Positions 1 through 6,116 of a stretch of 6,606 nt of DNA are shown here, piece after piece. The translations under genes and the position numbers were made by a program. This DNA is from Thermoleophilia bacterium (GTDB taxonomy: Bacteria > Actinomycetota > Thermoleophilia > Gaiellales > Gaiellaceae). The DNA is taken from assembly GCA_025927435.1 (NCBI GenBank), contig JAICLM010000118.1:1-6606 (forward strand). The letters are read 5' to 3'. The notes beneath the pieces are model-generated. The model searched no databases and was not told where the DNA came from. It saw nothing but the letters and a program-made list of their open reading frames with translations. The stretch's first letter is position 1, and the number at the start of each line of letters is the position of its first letter.

Positions 1-1
1 G

Positions 2-1753
2 GCATCGAGGGAGTGCGCAGACCCGGGCGTCCAGAACGACACGACGATCAACTCGTGGCACACGCTCCCGAATACGGGCCGTATCAACGCGACGAACCCG
101 AGCACGCAGAACATGACGATAGACGACTCGGCGTGCAACCTCGCCTCGCTCAACCTGATGAAGTTCCGGCGGGAGGACGGCGAGCTCGACGTCGAGGCGT
201 TCGAGCACGCGGTCGATGTCGTCTTCCTCGCCCAGGAGATTCTCGTCGGCTACTCGTCCTATCCGACGCCGGAGATCGGGCAGAACGCGAAGCGGTTCCG
301 CCAGCTCGGGCTCGGCTACGCGAACCTCGGCGCGCTGCTCATGGCGCGCGGGCTGCCGTACGACTCCGACGAGGGTCGCGCGTACGCGGCGGCCATCACC
401 GGACTCATGACCGGCCGCGCGTACCGCAAGTCGGCCGAGATCGCGGCGCGGATGGGGCCGTTCCAGGGCTATCAGACCAATCGGGCCCCGATGATCGGCG
501 TGATCGCCAAGCACCGGGCGGCGGTCGGCAACATCGAGCACGCCGACTCCGTCCCGGCCGACCTGCTCGGCCACTGCCGCAAGGCCTGGGACGACGCGCT
601 CGACCTCGGCGAGATCCACGGGTACCGGAACGCGCAGGCGACCGTCCTCGCGCCGACCGGGACGATCAGCTTCATGATGGATTGCGACACGACCGGCGTG
701 GAGCCCGACTTCTCCCTCGTCAAGTCGAAGAAGCTCGTCGGCGGCGGCGAGATCACGATCGTGAACAAGACCGTGCCGATGGCGCTCGAGCGGCTGGGCT
801 ACGCGCCGCGCGAGACCGAGGAGATCGTCGCGTTCGTCGACGAGCGGAACGGCGTCGTCGGCGCTCCATACGTGAAGACCGAGCACTATCCGGTTTTCGA
901 CTGCGCGGTCGGCGAGCGGGCCATCCACTACCTCGGCCACGTCAAGATGATGGGCGCCGTCCAGCCCTTCATCTCCGGCGCGATCTCGAAGACGGTGAAC
1001 ATGCCGGAGGAGGCCACGATCGAGGACGTGATGGACCTGTACGTCGACGCGTGGAAGCTGGGCGTCAAGGCGATCGCGATCTACCGCGACAACTGCAAGG
1101 TCGCGCAGCCGCTCTCGAGTTCCGGCAAGGACGGCCAGACCGCCGTGGCAACACCGCCGATCCAGGTGCACGAGCGGAAGCGACTGCCGCTCGACCGCAC
1201 CGAGGTCGGCCGGAAGTTCCAGGTCGGAGACCACGAGGGTTACATCCACGTCGGTCTCTACGACGACGGCAGCCCGGGCGACATCTTCGTCGACATCGCC
1301 AAGGACGGGACGACGATGGCCGGCCTGATGAACTCGCTCTGCCTCGCCGTCTCGATGGGGCTGCAGTACGGAGTGCCGCCGGAGGTCTACGTCTCGAAGC
1401 TCAGCCATATGCGGTTCGAGCCGAGCGGCCTGACGAACGACGCCGACATCCGCACAGCGAAGTCGATCGTCGACTACATCTTCCGCTGGTTCGGCAAGCG
1501 GTTCCTCACGCCGGAGCAGCAGGAGGAGGCGGGGATCCTTTCGCCCGAGGTGAAGGCGCGGATGGCGGAGCGCTACGCGAACGGCGAGACTGCTGCCCCG
1601 GCCGAGCCCGCCGAGACGCCGCCGCCGGGCCAGACCGCCCTTTTCAACTCATGGGAGGACGCCGTCGAGTGCGCCCGCTGCGGCGGGAGGATGATCCGCA
1701 CCGGCAGCTGCTACACGTGCCGTGACTGCGGAACGAACACCGGCTGCTCCTAG
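2..1753 (+). CDS. nrdJ: Class II (adenosylcobalamin-dependent) ribonucleotide reductase, C-terminal 583 residues
   Basis: Class II reductases convert ribonucleotides to deoxyribonucleotides in the cytoplasm, using adenosylcobalamin to make a transient cysteine thiyl radical. The frame is open at the left edge, so the N-terminal part is missing; the ATG at 113 is internal because conserved sequence precedes it. Numbering from the first visible codon, recognisable blocks are ECADPGVQ (4-11), the active-site region (32-36), ACNLASLNL (44-52), the phosphate-binding PTGTIS loop (218-223), SGAISKTVNMPEEAT, AIYRDNCK, a TSCPD-type domain at roughly 400-500, and a C-terminal zinc ribbon with Cys at 557, 560, 570, 573, 576 and 582. 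Oddly, the expected N-P-C-x-E motif reads N-P-S-T-Q: Ser34 stands where the radical Cys is expected and Gln36 where the Glu is. Alignment is fixed by the conserved Cys45, eleven residues on, as Cys322 and Cys333 are spaced in the Thermotoga enzyme. The family call is secure; catalytic competence is not. Confidence 0.93.
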   Translation, partial: ASRECADPGVQNDTTINSWHTLPNTGRINATNPSTQNMTIDDSACNLASLNLMKFRREDGELDVEAFEHAVDVVFLAQEILVGYSSYPTPEIGQNAKRFRQLGLGYANLGALLMARGLPYDSDEGRAYAAAITGLMTGRAYRKSAEIAARMGPFQGYQTNRAPMIGVIAKHRAAVGNIEHADSVPADLLGHCRKAWDDALDLGEIHGYRNAQATVLAPTGTISFMMDCDTTGVEPDFSLVKSKKLVGGGEITIVNKTVPMALERLGYAPRETEEIVAFVDERNGVVGAPYVKTEHYPVFDCAVGERAIHYLGHVKMMGAVQPFISGAISKTVNMPEEATIEDVMDLYVDAWKLGVKAIAIYRDNCKVAQPLSSSGKDGQTAVATPPIQVHERKRLPLDRTEVGRKFQVGDHEGYIHVGLYDDGSPGDIFVDIAKDGTTMAGLMNSLCLAVSMGLQYGVPPEVYVSKLSHMRFEPSGLTNDADIRTAKSIVDYIFRWFGKRFLTPEQQEEAGILSPEVKARMAERYANGETAAPAEPAETPPPGQTALFNSWEDAVECARCGGRMIRTGSCYTCRDCGTNTGCS

Positions 1754-1762
1754 TAGTAGTAG
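1751..1762 (+). repeat. Four tandem TAG stop codons ending nrdJ
   Basis: The nrdJ stop codon is the first of four consecutive in-frame TAG triplets. The repeat would catch any readthrough of the first stop. It may also be a chance trinucleotide expansion. Confidence 0.9.
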
Positions 1763-1773
1763 GAAGAGGTCAG

Positions 1774-1805
1774 GTCGAAGGGGCCCCGGATGGGGCCCCT
1801 TCGAC
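1774..1805 (+). terminator. Hairpin terminator downstream of nrdJ
   Basis: A perfect 14-bp inverted repeat has arms GTCGAAGGGGCCCC (1774-1787) and its exact complement (1792-1805), separated by a GGAT loop. It begins 20 bases after the first nrdJ stop. No T-run follows (TGAGCAAGG), so it is not a classical intrinsic terminator, but U-tract-less hairpins after genes are common in high-GC actinobacteria. Being symmetric, it could also act on the other strand. The role is inferred from position and strength. Confidence 0.75.
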
Positions 1806-1852
1806 TGAGCAAGGCCTGAGCTTCAATCCATCGGCGACGGAACCGCGAATCC

Positions 1853-1865
1853 GTTGCCATGCAAC
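1853..1865. repeat. Short inverted repeat GTTGC-CAT-GCAAC upstream of the cyclase gene
   Basis: Two 5-base arms are separated by three bases and lie 24-36 bases before the preferred start of the cyclase/ATPase gene. This is a possible operator half-site pair, but an inverted repeat this short can easily be chance. No convincing -10/-35 boxes were seen in 1806-1852. Confidence 0.2.
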
Positions 1866-1877
1866 CGGAACGCTGCC

Positions 1878-1887
1878 AGGATGAGGG
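1878..1887 (+). promoter_or_regulatory. Ribosome binding site deciding the cyclase start
   Basis: AGGATGAGGG precedes the ATG at 1889. The AGGA element (1878-1881) is spaced about seven bases from that ATG. The alternative in-frame ATG at 1859 has only CCGTTGCC before it. This favours 1889, which also puts the start just before the first zinc-ribbon cysteine. Confidence 0.55.
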
Positions 1888-1888
1888 A

Positions 1889-3967
1889 ATGCCCAGCTGC
1901 GTTGCATGCGGCCAGGACAACCCTGCAATCGCCCGCTTCTGCCTCGCCTGCGGAGCTCTGCTGGCCGCAGAGACGCCCCGCCGCGAGGAGCGGAGGATCG
2001 TCAGCGTCGTCTTCGTCGACCTCGTCGGCTTCACCTCGCGTTCCGAGCAGCTCGACCCCGAGGACGTGCGCGCGATTCTCACGCCGTACCACGGGACGGT
2101 GCGCGACGAGCTCGAGTCCTTCGGCGGCGTCGTGGAGAAGTTCGTCGGCGATGCGGTCATGGCGGTCTTCGGGGCGCCGACGGCGCACGGGGACGACCCC
2201 GAGCGGGCTGTGCGCGCGGCACTGGCCGTCCGAGAGGCGGTGGCGACGCTCAACACCGAGCAGCCCGGGCTCGAGCTACAGATCCGGGGCGCCGTGAACA
2301 CGGGCGAGGCGGTCGTCACGCTCTCGGCTCGGCCGGCGCTGGGGGAGGCCATGGTCGCGGGCGACGTCGTCAACACCGCGTCGCGACTGCAGCAACACGC
2401 GCCCGTCGGCGAGATCGTCGTCGGTGAGGAGACTTACCGTGCAACGCGCGCCGCGATCGAGTACGCGCCGCTCGAGGCGGTGACGGTGAAAGGGAAGACC
2501 GAGCCGCTCCAGGCATGGCGCGCCGTTGCGGCGTCCTCCCCGACGGGCGAGCGACACCTGTCCAGCACCCCTTTCGTCGGCCGGACGAGGGAGGTCAGCC
2601 TTCTCGACGCGACATGGGAGCGCGTCGAGCGCGAGCGGCGGCCGCACCTGATCACGGTGCTGGGGCCCCCCGGCGTCGGCAAGTCGCGACTCACCGCCGA
2701 GTTCATGCAGCGCATCTCGGCCCGAGGAGGCCACATCGTCCGGGGTCGCTGCCTGCCGTACCGCGAGCGCAGCGCGTACGGCCCGTTCGCGGCGCAGGTG
2801 AAGGAGCTCGCCGGCATCTACGACAGCGATGACCTCGCCGTCGCGACGGAGAAGCTCCGCAGGCTCGTGGAGCGGCTCGTCGGCGCCGAAGAGGCCGAGG
2901 CCGTCGCCGGCCACATCGCGATCCTGCTCGGCTTCGAGACGAAGGCGACGACGCCCGATCGCGACACCCTGTTCCAGTCGGTCCGGATCTTCATCGAAGC
3001 GGGCGCACGGGACGAGGCTACGGCCTTCGTCTTCGAGGACATCCACTGGGCCGACCCCGCGCTCCTCGACTTGATCGAGCTCCTCGCCGTGCGCCTGCAC
3101 GACCTCCCCGTTCTGCTCCTGACGCTCGCCCGGCCGGAGTTGCTCGACGCGCGGCCAGGGTGGGGCGGCGGAATGCTCGCCTACAACGCCCTTCCCCTCG
3201 AGCCCCTGGGCGGCGCCGACGCTGCCGAGCTCGCGCTCCATCTCCTCGGCGCCGACACGAAGGCGGCCAAGGTGGCGAAGGCCGGCGAGGGCAACCCGCT
3301 CTTCATCGAGCAGCTCGCCGCAGTCCTTCAGGAGGGCGGCGAGGAGGCGGAGAGCCTCCCCACGACGATCCGCGGCCTCGTCGCCGCCCGCCTCGACGCC
3401 TTGCCGGTAGAGGAGCGGGAGGTCATCCTCGACGCCTCGATCGCCGGTCGGATCTTCTGGAGGGGCGCCATCGAGCGCATCGCGCACGATCCCGACTGCC
3501 TCGGCGCGGCCCTTGCGGCGCTCGAGCGGCGGGACCTGATCCGCCGGGACGCCGTGTCGCGGATCGAGGGCGACGAGCAATGGTCGTTCAAGCACGTCCT
3601 CATCCGTGACGTCGCGTACGACCTTCAGCCACGCGCCCGCCGGCGTGAGGGCCACCGCCACATCGCGGAGTTCATCGAGGAGTCGACGCCCGAGGTCGGC
3701 GAGGCCGGTGCGGCGCTCGCCCGCCACTGGCGTGGCGCTGGTGAGCTCGAGCATGCGGTCCGACACTTCGTCGCGGCGGCGGAGGAGGCGGAACGCGGCT
3801 GGGCGAAGCAGTACGCCGTGACGCTGTACAAGGAGGCGCTCGAGATGACTCCGGCGGACGACGTCGACCGGGTGCGCTTCCTACGCAAGCGACTCGCCGT
3901 CGCGCAACAGGCGTTCTTCCACCTGGACGACGTGCGCGTGCTCGGGCTGGGCAGCGAGTCGAGTTGA
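1889..3967 (+). CDS. Zinc ribbon / class III nucleotidyl cyclase / AAA (STAND-type) ATPase fusion protein
   Basis: This is a predicted cytoplasmic signalling protein of 692 residues. Order of domains: a zinc ribbon with C4xxC7 and C18xxC21; a class III cyclase at about 36-212; a P-loop ATPase from about 228. The cyclase has both metal aspartates (D44 in FVDLVGFT, D88 in KFVGDAVMAVFG), the base-contacting K84, and the transition-state pair N162/R166 in GDVVNTASRL. The usual second purine-selecting Asp/Thr, seven residues before that Asn, is Met155. The ATPase shows Walker A GPPGVGKS (259-266), Walker B FVFEDIHWAD (380-389) and GNPLF (468-472), as in LuxR/MalT-like STAND proteins. Homologues often carry a long TPR tail; here the protein stops about 50 residues into the first helical repeats (AVTLYKEALEMTP). 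I started it at 1889 because of the ribosome binding site; 1859 adds ten residues. The substrate (ATP or GTP) and the signal cannot be read from the sequence. Confidence 0.9.
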   Translation: MPSCVACGQDNPAIARFCLACGALLAAETPRREERRIVSVVFVDLVGFTSRSEQLDPEDVRAILTPYHGTVRDELESFGGVVEKFVGDAVMAVFGAPTAHGDDPERAVRAALAVREAVATLNTEQPGLELQIRGAVNTGEAVVTLSARPALGEAMVAGDVVNTASRLQQHAPVGEIVVGEETYRATRAAIEYAPLEAVTVKGKTEPLQAWRAVAASSPTGERHLSSTPFVGRTREVSLLDATWERVERERRPHLITVLGPPGVGKSRLTAEFMQRISARGGHIVRGRCLPYRERSAYGPFAAQVKELAGIYDSDDLAVATEKLRRLVERLVGAEEAEAVAGHIAILLGFETKATTPDRDTLFQSVRIFIEAGARDEATAFVFEDIHWADPALLDLIELLAVRLHDLPVLLLTLARPELLDARPGWGGGMLAYNALPLEPLGGADAAELALHLLGADTKAAKVAKAGEGNPLFIEQLAAVLQEGGEEAESLPTTIRGLVAARLDALPVEEREVILDASIAGRIFWRGAIERIAHDPDCLGAALAALERRDLIRRDAVSRIEGDEQWSFKHVLIRDVAYDLQPRARRREGHRHIAEFIEESTPEVGEAGAALARHWRGAGELEHAVRHFVAAAEEAERGWAKQYAVTLYKEALEMTPADDVDRVRFLRKRLAVAQQAFFHLDDVRVLGLGSESS

Positions 3968-3972
3968 GCTAG

Positions 3973-4257
3973 CTATTCGGGCGGGAAGTCCGCGGGCGTC
4001 ACGTCGCCGGCGATCTCCTGGAGCAGGGCGAGCTTGTGCCGACCGAGCCGTGAGGAGTGCTCGCGGACCATCTCCTCGTTGGGCGCCTCGTAGACGCAGT
4101 ACGTCTGCACGAGCCCTTCGTCGTCGACGACGACGTGGCTGTGCTCCCACGTGATCTCCGGAAACTCTCCCTCGACGAGCTCGCGCGAGCGGCGGCCGAT
4201 CGGGGGCATTTGCGACTCGTCGACCTCGAACTGGCGCAGGATCAGGTAGCGCGGCAT
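3973..4257 (-). CDS. DUF4242 (SCO4226-like) small protein
   Basis: A 94-residue soluble protein beginning MPRYLILRQFE, with EITWEHSHVVVDDEGLVQTYCVYEAP in the middle. This matches the DUF4242 family, small ferredoxin-like-fold proteins; one member, Streptomyces SCO4226, has been described as nickel-binding. Histidines and Cys in the middle segment could bind metal, but I cannot assign ligands. The ATG at 4257 is chosen because family members begin MPRYL; a longer reading from 4299 would overlap the amidase gene and add an atypical 14-residue leader. It lies 16 bases after the amidase stop on the same strand, so the two are probably co-transcribed. Its stop faces the cyclase stop with only five bases between, including the palindrome AGCTAGCT (3967-3974). 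Its cellular role is unknown. Confidence 0.8.
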   Translation of the reverse strand: MPRYLILRQFEVDESQMPPIGRRSRELVEGEFPEITWEHSHVVVDDEGLVQTYCVYEAPNEEMVREHSSRLGRHKLALLQEIAGDVTPADFPPE

Positions 4258-4273
4258 GCCCGCGAGTCTAGCG

Positions 4274-4894
4274 TCAGGCGCCGGCACGCAAAAGGACACG
4301 GAGCTTGCCGCGATAGAGCATCATATCGCGATGCTTCCAGTCGGCGTGCGTCTGATGCGCCCACGGCTTGTACCGCTCCCTGTGGTACGGGCTCGAAAGG
4401 CTCTCGCTGTGCCCGATCACGTTGCGGATCCGGATGTGGAAGCGCTCGACGAGCCAGGCGCTGAGCGCGAGCGACGAGCGCATCTGCGCCCGGTCGCGTA
4501 GAACCTCGGCATCGGACGTGCCGACGTGCTCGATCCCGATGGCAACGTAGTTCAGCCCGACGGTGTGGCGGCACATGATGTCCGTACGCACGAGCTGGTA
4601 GATCCGCCCGTTCCGGTCGACGATGAAGTGCGCGCACGTGCCGGGGAGCTCGCCGAGCTCCGGGTCGGGCGTGTTCGCCGCGAACGTGTTCCACGCCGAG
4701 GAGAAGCTGTTGTTGCCGGTGTAATGCTCGACGATCACCCTGGGATGAAGCCGCCACGAGTGGATGCCGTAGTGCTTCTTGGCGTAGGCGGCCATCTCGG
4801 CCTTCCGCGTGGGGCCGTACGGGATCGGCTTGGGGACGATGTGTGGTCTCGAAGCGACCGCCAGCGAGATCGTGAGGGCGAGGGCGGCGAACAT
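4274..4894 (-). CDS. Secreted N-acetylmuramoyl-L-alanine amidase-like zinc protein (Amidase_2/PGRP fold)
   Basis: Proteins of this fold cut the amide bond between N-acetylmuramic acid and the stem peptide of peptidoglycan, using one zinc ion. The 206-residue product begins with a hydrophobic stretch, MFAALALTISLAVAS, which looks like a short signal peptide or membrane anchor lacking the usual basic residues. An in-frame TGA two codons before the ATG rules out a longer N-terminus. Likely zinc ligands are H57 (IVEHYTGN) and H162 (VIGHSES), with a third in HQTHADW (H180, H183 or D185). E122 in GIEHVG and H110 match conserved active-site positions. HFIVDRNGRIYQLV (89-102) is the characteristic central strand pair. 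Compared with AmpD, the stretch between H162 and the third ligand is longer. It is divergently transcribed from the lipoprotein gene and followed by the DUF4242 gene. The fold is clear; the exact substrate is not. Confidence 0.85.
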   Translation of the reverse strand: MFAALALTISLAVASRPHIVPKPIPYGPTRKAEMAAYAKKHYGIHSWRLHPRVIVEHYTGNNSFSSAWNTFAANTPDPELGELPGTCAHFIVDRNGRIYQLVRTDIMCRHTVGLNYVAIGIEHVGTSDAEVLRDRAQMRSSLALSAWLVERFHIRIRNVIGHSESLSSPYHRERYKPWAHQTHADWKHRDMMLYRGKLRVLLRAGA

Positions 4895-4977
4895 GGCTCA
4901 GCAGGCTAGCGCGCCTGTCCGCCGGTGACGTGCGCGCCTCCTGGCGCGTGCGGTGCGCGGCTGATCCGATGTACGCG
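4895..4977. promoter_or_regulatory. Divergent intergenic region between amidase and lipoprotein genes
   Basis: This 83-bp gap must hold the promoters for the amidase (leftward) and lipoprotein (rightward), unless either is transcribed from further away. I see no clear -10/-35 elements and no strong Shine-Dalgarno sequence before either start. The main visible structure is the hairpin at 4929-4952. Confidence 0.45.
4929..4952 (+). promoter_or_regulatory. Imperfect hairpin upstream of the lipoprotein gene
   Basis: Arms CGTGCGCGCC (4929-4938) and GGCGCGTGCG (4943-4952) can pair over ten positions, two of them G-T wobbles, around a TCCT loop. It ends 25 bases before the preferred lipoprotein ATG, so it could sit in the 5' leader of that mRNA or be an operator. 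GC-rich sequence makes chance hairpins common. Confidence 0.3.
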
Positions 4978-5550
4978 ATGCGAACCGGATCGTTCCGCCT
5001 CCTCACCGGCGCAGCCCTGACGGCCGTCTTGCTCTCGGCAGCCGCATGCGGCGGCGGGGGAAGCGACACGACGACAAGCACAGCGGCCGGCGGAACGTCG
5101 GCGGAGCAATGGGCAAACGGCGTCTGCGCGTCCTTCACCACGTGGAAGAAGTCTCTGCAGAGCATTCAGGCAAGCGCCATGTCTCAGCCCTCCGGGGCAG
5201 CGCTTCAAAAGGCTTTCCAGCAGGTCGAGAGCGCGACGCAGACGCTGGCACAGTCGCTCAAGAAGCTCGGCAAGCCCGAGACCCCCCAGGGCCAAGCTGC
5301 GAAGAAGAATCTGGACGCACTGGCGAACGCGCTCCAGACCGGCATGAGCCAGCTCAGGACCACACTGGACAACGCGCCGCCGGGTGCCGCCGGCACGCTT
5401 TCTCAGGTCACGGCGATCACCACGACTCTTACGAACATGGCAAACAAGCTCAAGCTCGCCGGCGGCAACCTGAAGAACTTCGCTCCGAGCGATGAGCTCG
5501 AGCAAGCCTTCCGGCAGGCCGGCGCTTGCAAGCCGTACGTCCGCTCCTAG
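4978..5550 (+). CDS. Small lipoprotein of unknown function
   Basis: The 190-residue product has a typical lipoprotein signal peptide: basic MRTGSFR, a hydrophobic core LLTGAALTAVLLS, and a lipobox ending AAA|C with the lipidated Cys at 24. After cleavage comes a Gly/Ser/Thr-rich linker (25-42), consistent with tethering outside the membrane. The mature part (about 43-190) is Ala/Gln/Leu/Lys-rich, probably a helical bundle, with two cysteines, C50 (NGVCASF) and C184 (GACKPY), near its two ends that could form a disulfide closing the bundle. I do not recognise a named family; small actinobacterial lipoproteins of this pattern are usually annotated as hypothetical. In-frame starts also exist at 4969 (ATG) and 4930 (GTG); 4978 gives the most conventional signal peptide, but no ribosome binding site decides it. 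The gene diverges from the amidase and converges on the methyltransferase. Confidence 0.82.
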   Translation: MRTGSFRLLTGAALTAVLLSAAACGGGGSDTTTSTAAGGTSAEQWANGVCASFTTWKKSLQSIQASAMSQPSGAALQKAFQQVESATQTLAQSLKKLGKPETPQGQAAKKNLDALANALQTGMSQLRTTLDNAPPGAAGTLSQVTAITTTLTNMANKLKLAGGNLKNFAPSDELEQAFRQAGACKPYVRS

Positions 5551-6116
5551 CGAAGCCGGTAGATCCGCTCACCGACTGACTCGGCCCGAAAGTGCTCGAG
5601 GAACTCCTTCGAGTACGGCCGCCCCGGCTCGGCGAGCAGCATCTCGCCGCCGAGGAGCGGAAGGAGCTCGGCGAGCTGCTCCGCGTTGCGGGCCTCGTAC
5701 AGCAGATCGGCACCGAGGACGAGATCCCACGGCGCGGCGCGGAGCAGAGGCTCCGGTTCGCTCCAGCGGACGCGCGCGACCCGTAGGAAGACGCCGTTGA
5801 GCTCCGCGTTCCGCCGCAGCAGCTCGATCGCCTCGTCGGCCCAGTCCGTCGCGAGGACGTCGGCCCCGCGGAGCGCTGCGGTGAGCGCCGGAAGCCCGAG
5901 GCCGCAACCGAGCTCGAGTACACGCAACCCGCGCAACTCACGCCCGGCGACATGGCGCGCGAGCGCGAGGCCGCTGGGCCAGAGCTCCGCCCAGTACGGC
6001 AGGAACTCCTCCTCGCCGAACGCCGTCTCGTCGATCAGCTCGTCCGCGCTCGGCGGACGAAGGATCCGCAGGCGCAGCTCGGCTCGAAGCTCGACTTCCT
6101 CCTCGACGAGGTTCAG
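5547..6116 (-). CDS. Class I SAM-dependent methyltransferase (COG3897/Methyltransf_16-like)
   Basis: A 189-residue methyltransferase is proposed from a CTG start at 6116. Motifs: LPYWAELWPSGLALARHV (39-56), the SAM-binding motif I VLELGCGLGLPALTAALRGADVLATD (66-91), RRNAELNG (101-108), and motif II/III WDLVLGADLLYE (130-141). The PYWAELWPSG block followed by LELGCGLGLP resembles the predicted nicotinamide N-methyase/ETFB-lysine-methyltransferase-like group, so a small molecule or a protein lysine may be the substrate; this cannot be settled here. The start is uncertain: no ATG, GTG or TTG occurs in frame between the GTG at 6269, deep inside the VOC gene, and a TTG after residue 60, past conserved sequence. 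CTG at 6116 forms a CTGA overlap with the VOC stop, suggesting coupled translation. Its stop overlaps that of the lipoprotein gene in a shared CTAG. Confidence 0.83.
   Translation of the reverse strand: MNLVEEEVELRAELRLRILRPPSADELIDETAFGEEEFLPYWAELWPSGLALARHVAGRELRGLRVLELGCGLGLPALTAALRGADVLATDWADEAIELLRRNAELNGVFLRVARVRWSEPEPLLRAAPWDLVLGADLLYEARNAEQLAELLPLLGGEMLLAEPGRPYSKEFLEHFRAESVGERIYRLR

Noticed and set aside
13..1725. Plus-strand 570-codon open frame overlapping nrdJ
   Set aside because: Arg-rich low-complexity translation in another frame of the clear NrdJ coding sequence.
1750..2376. Minus-strand open frame of 208 codons over the terminator and cyclase start
   Set aside because: Ser/Arg-rich, motif-free, and reads through the hairpin and the cyclase domain on the opposite strand.
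2276..3766. Long minus-strand open frame (496 codons) opposite the cyclase/ATPase
   Set aside because: It is an antisense shadow of a strongly recognisable plus-strand gene; the translation is Arg/Glu/Gly-rich with no domain motifs, as expected in GC-rich DNA.
4258..4299. Upstream start for the DUF4242 gene adding 14 residues
   Set aside because: It would overlap the amidase 3' end, and family members begin at MPRYL, which coincides with the ATG at 4257.
4242..5165. Minus-strand 307-codon frame spanning amidase and lipoprotein signal region
   Set aside because: Frame-shifted shadow of the amidase; no recognisable motif.
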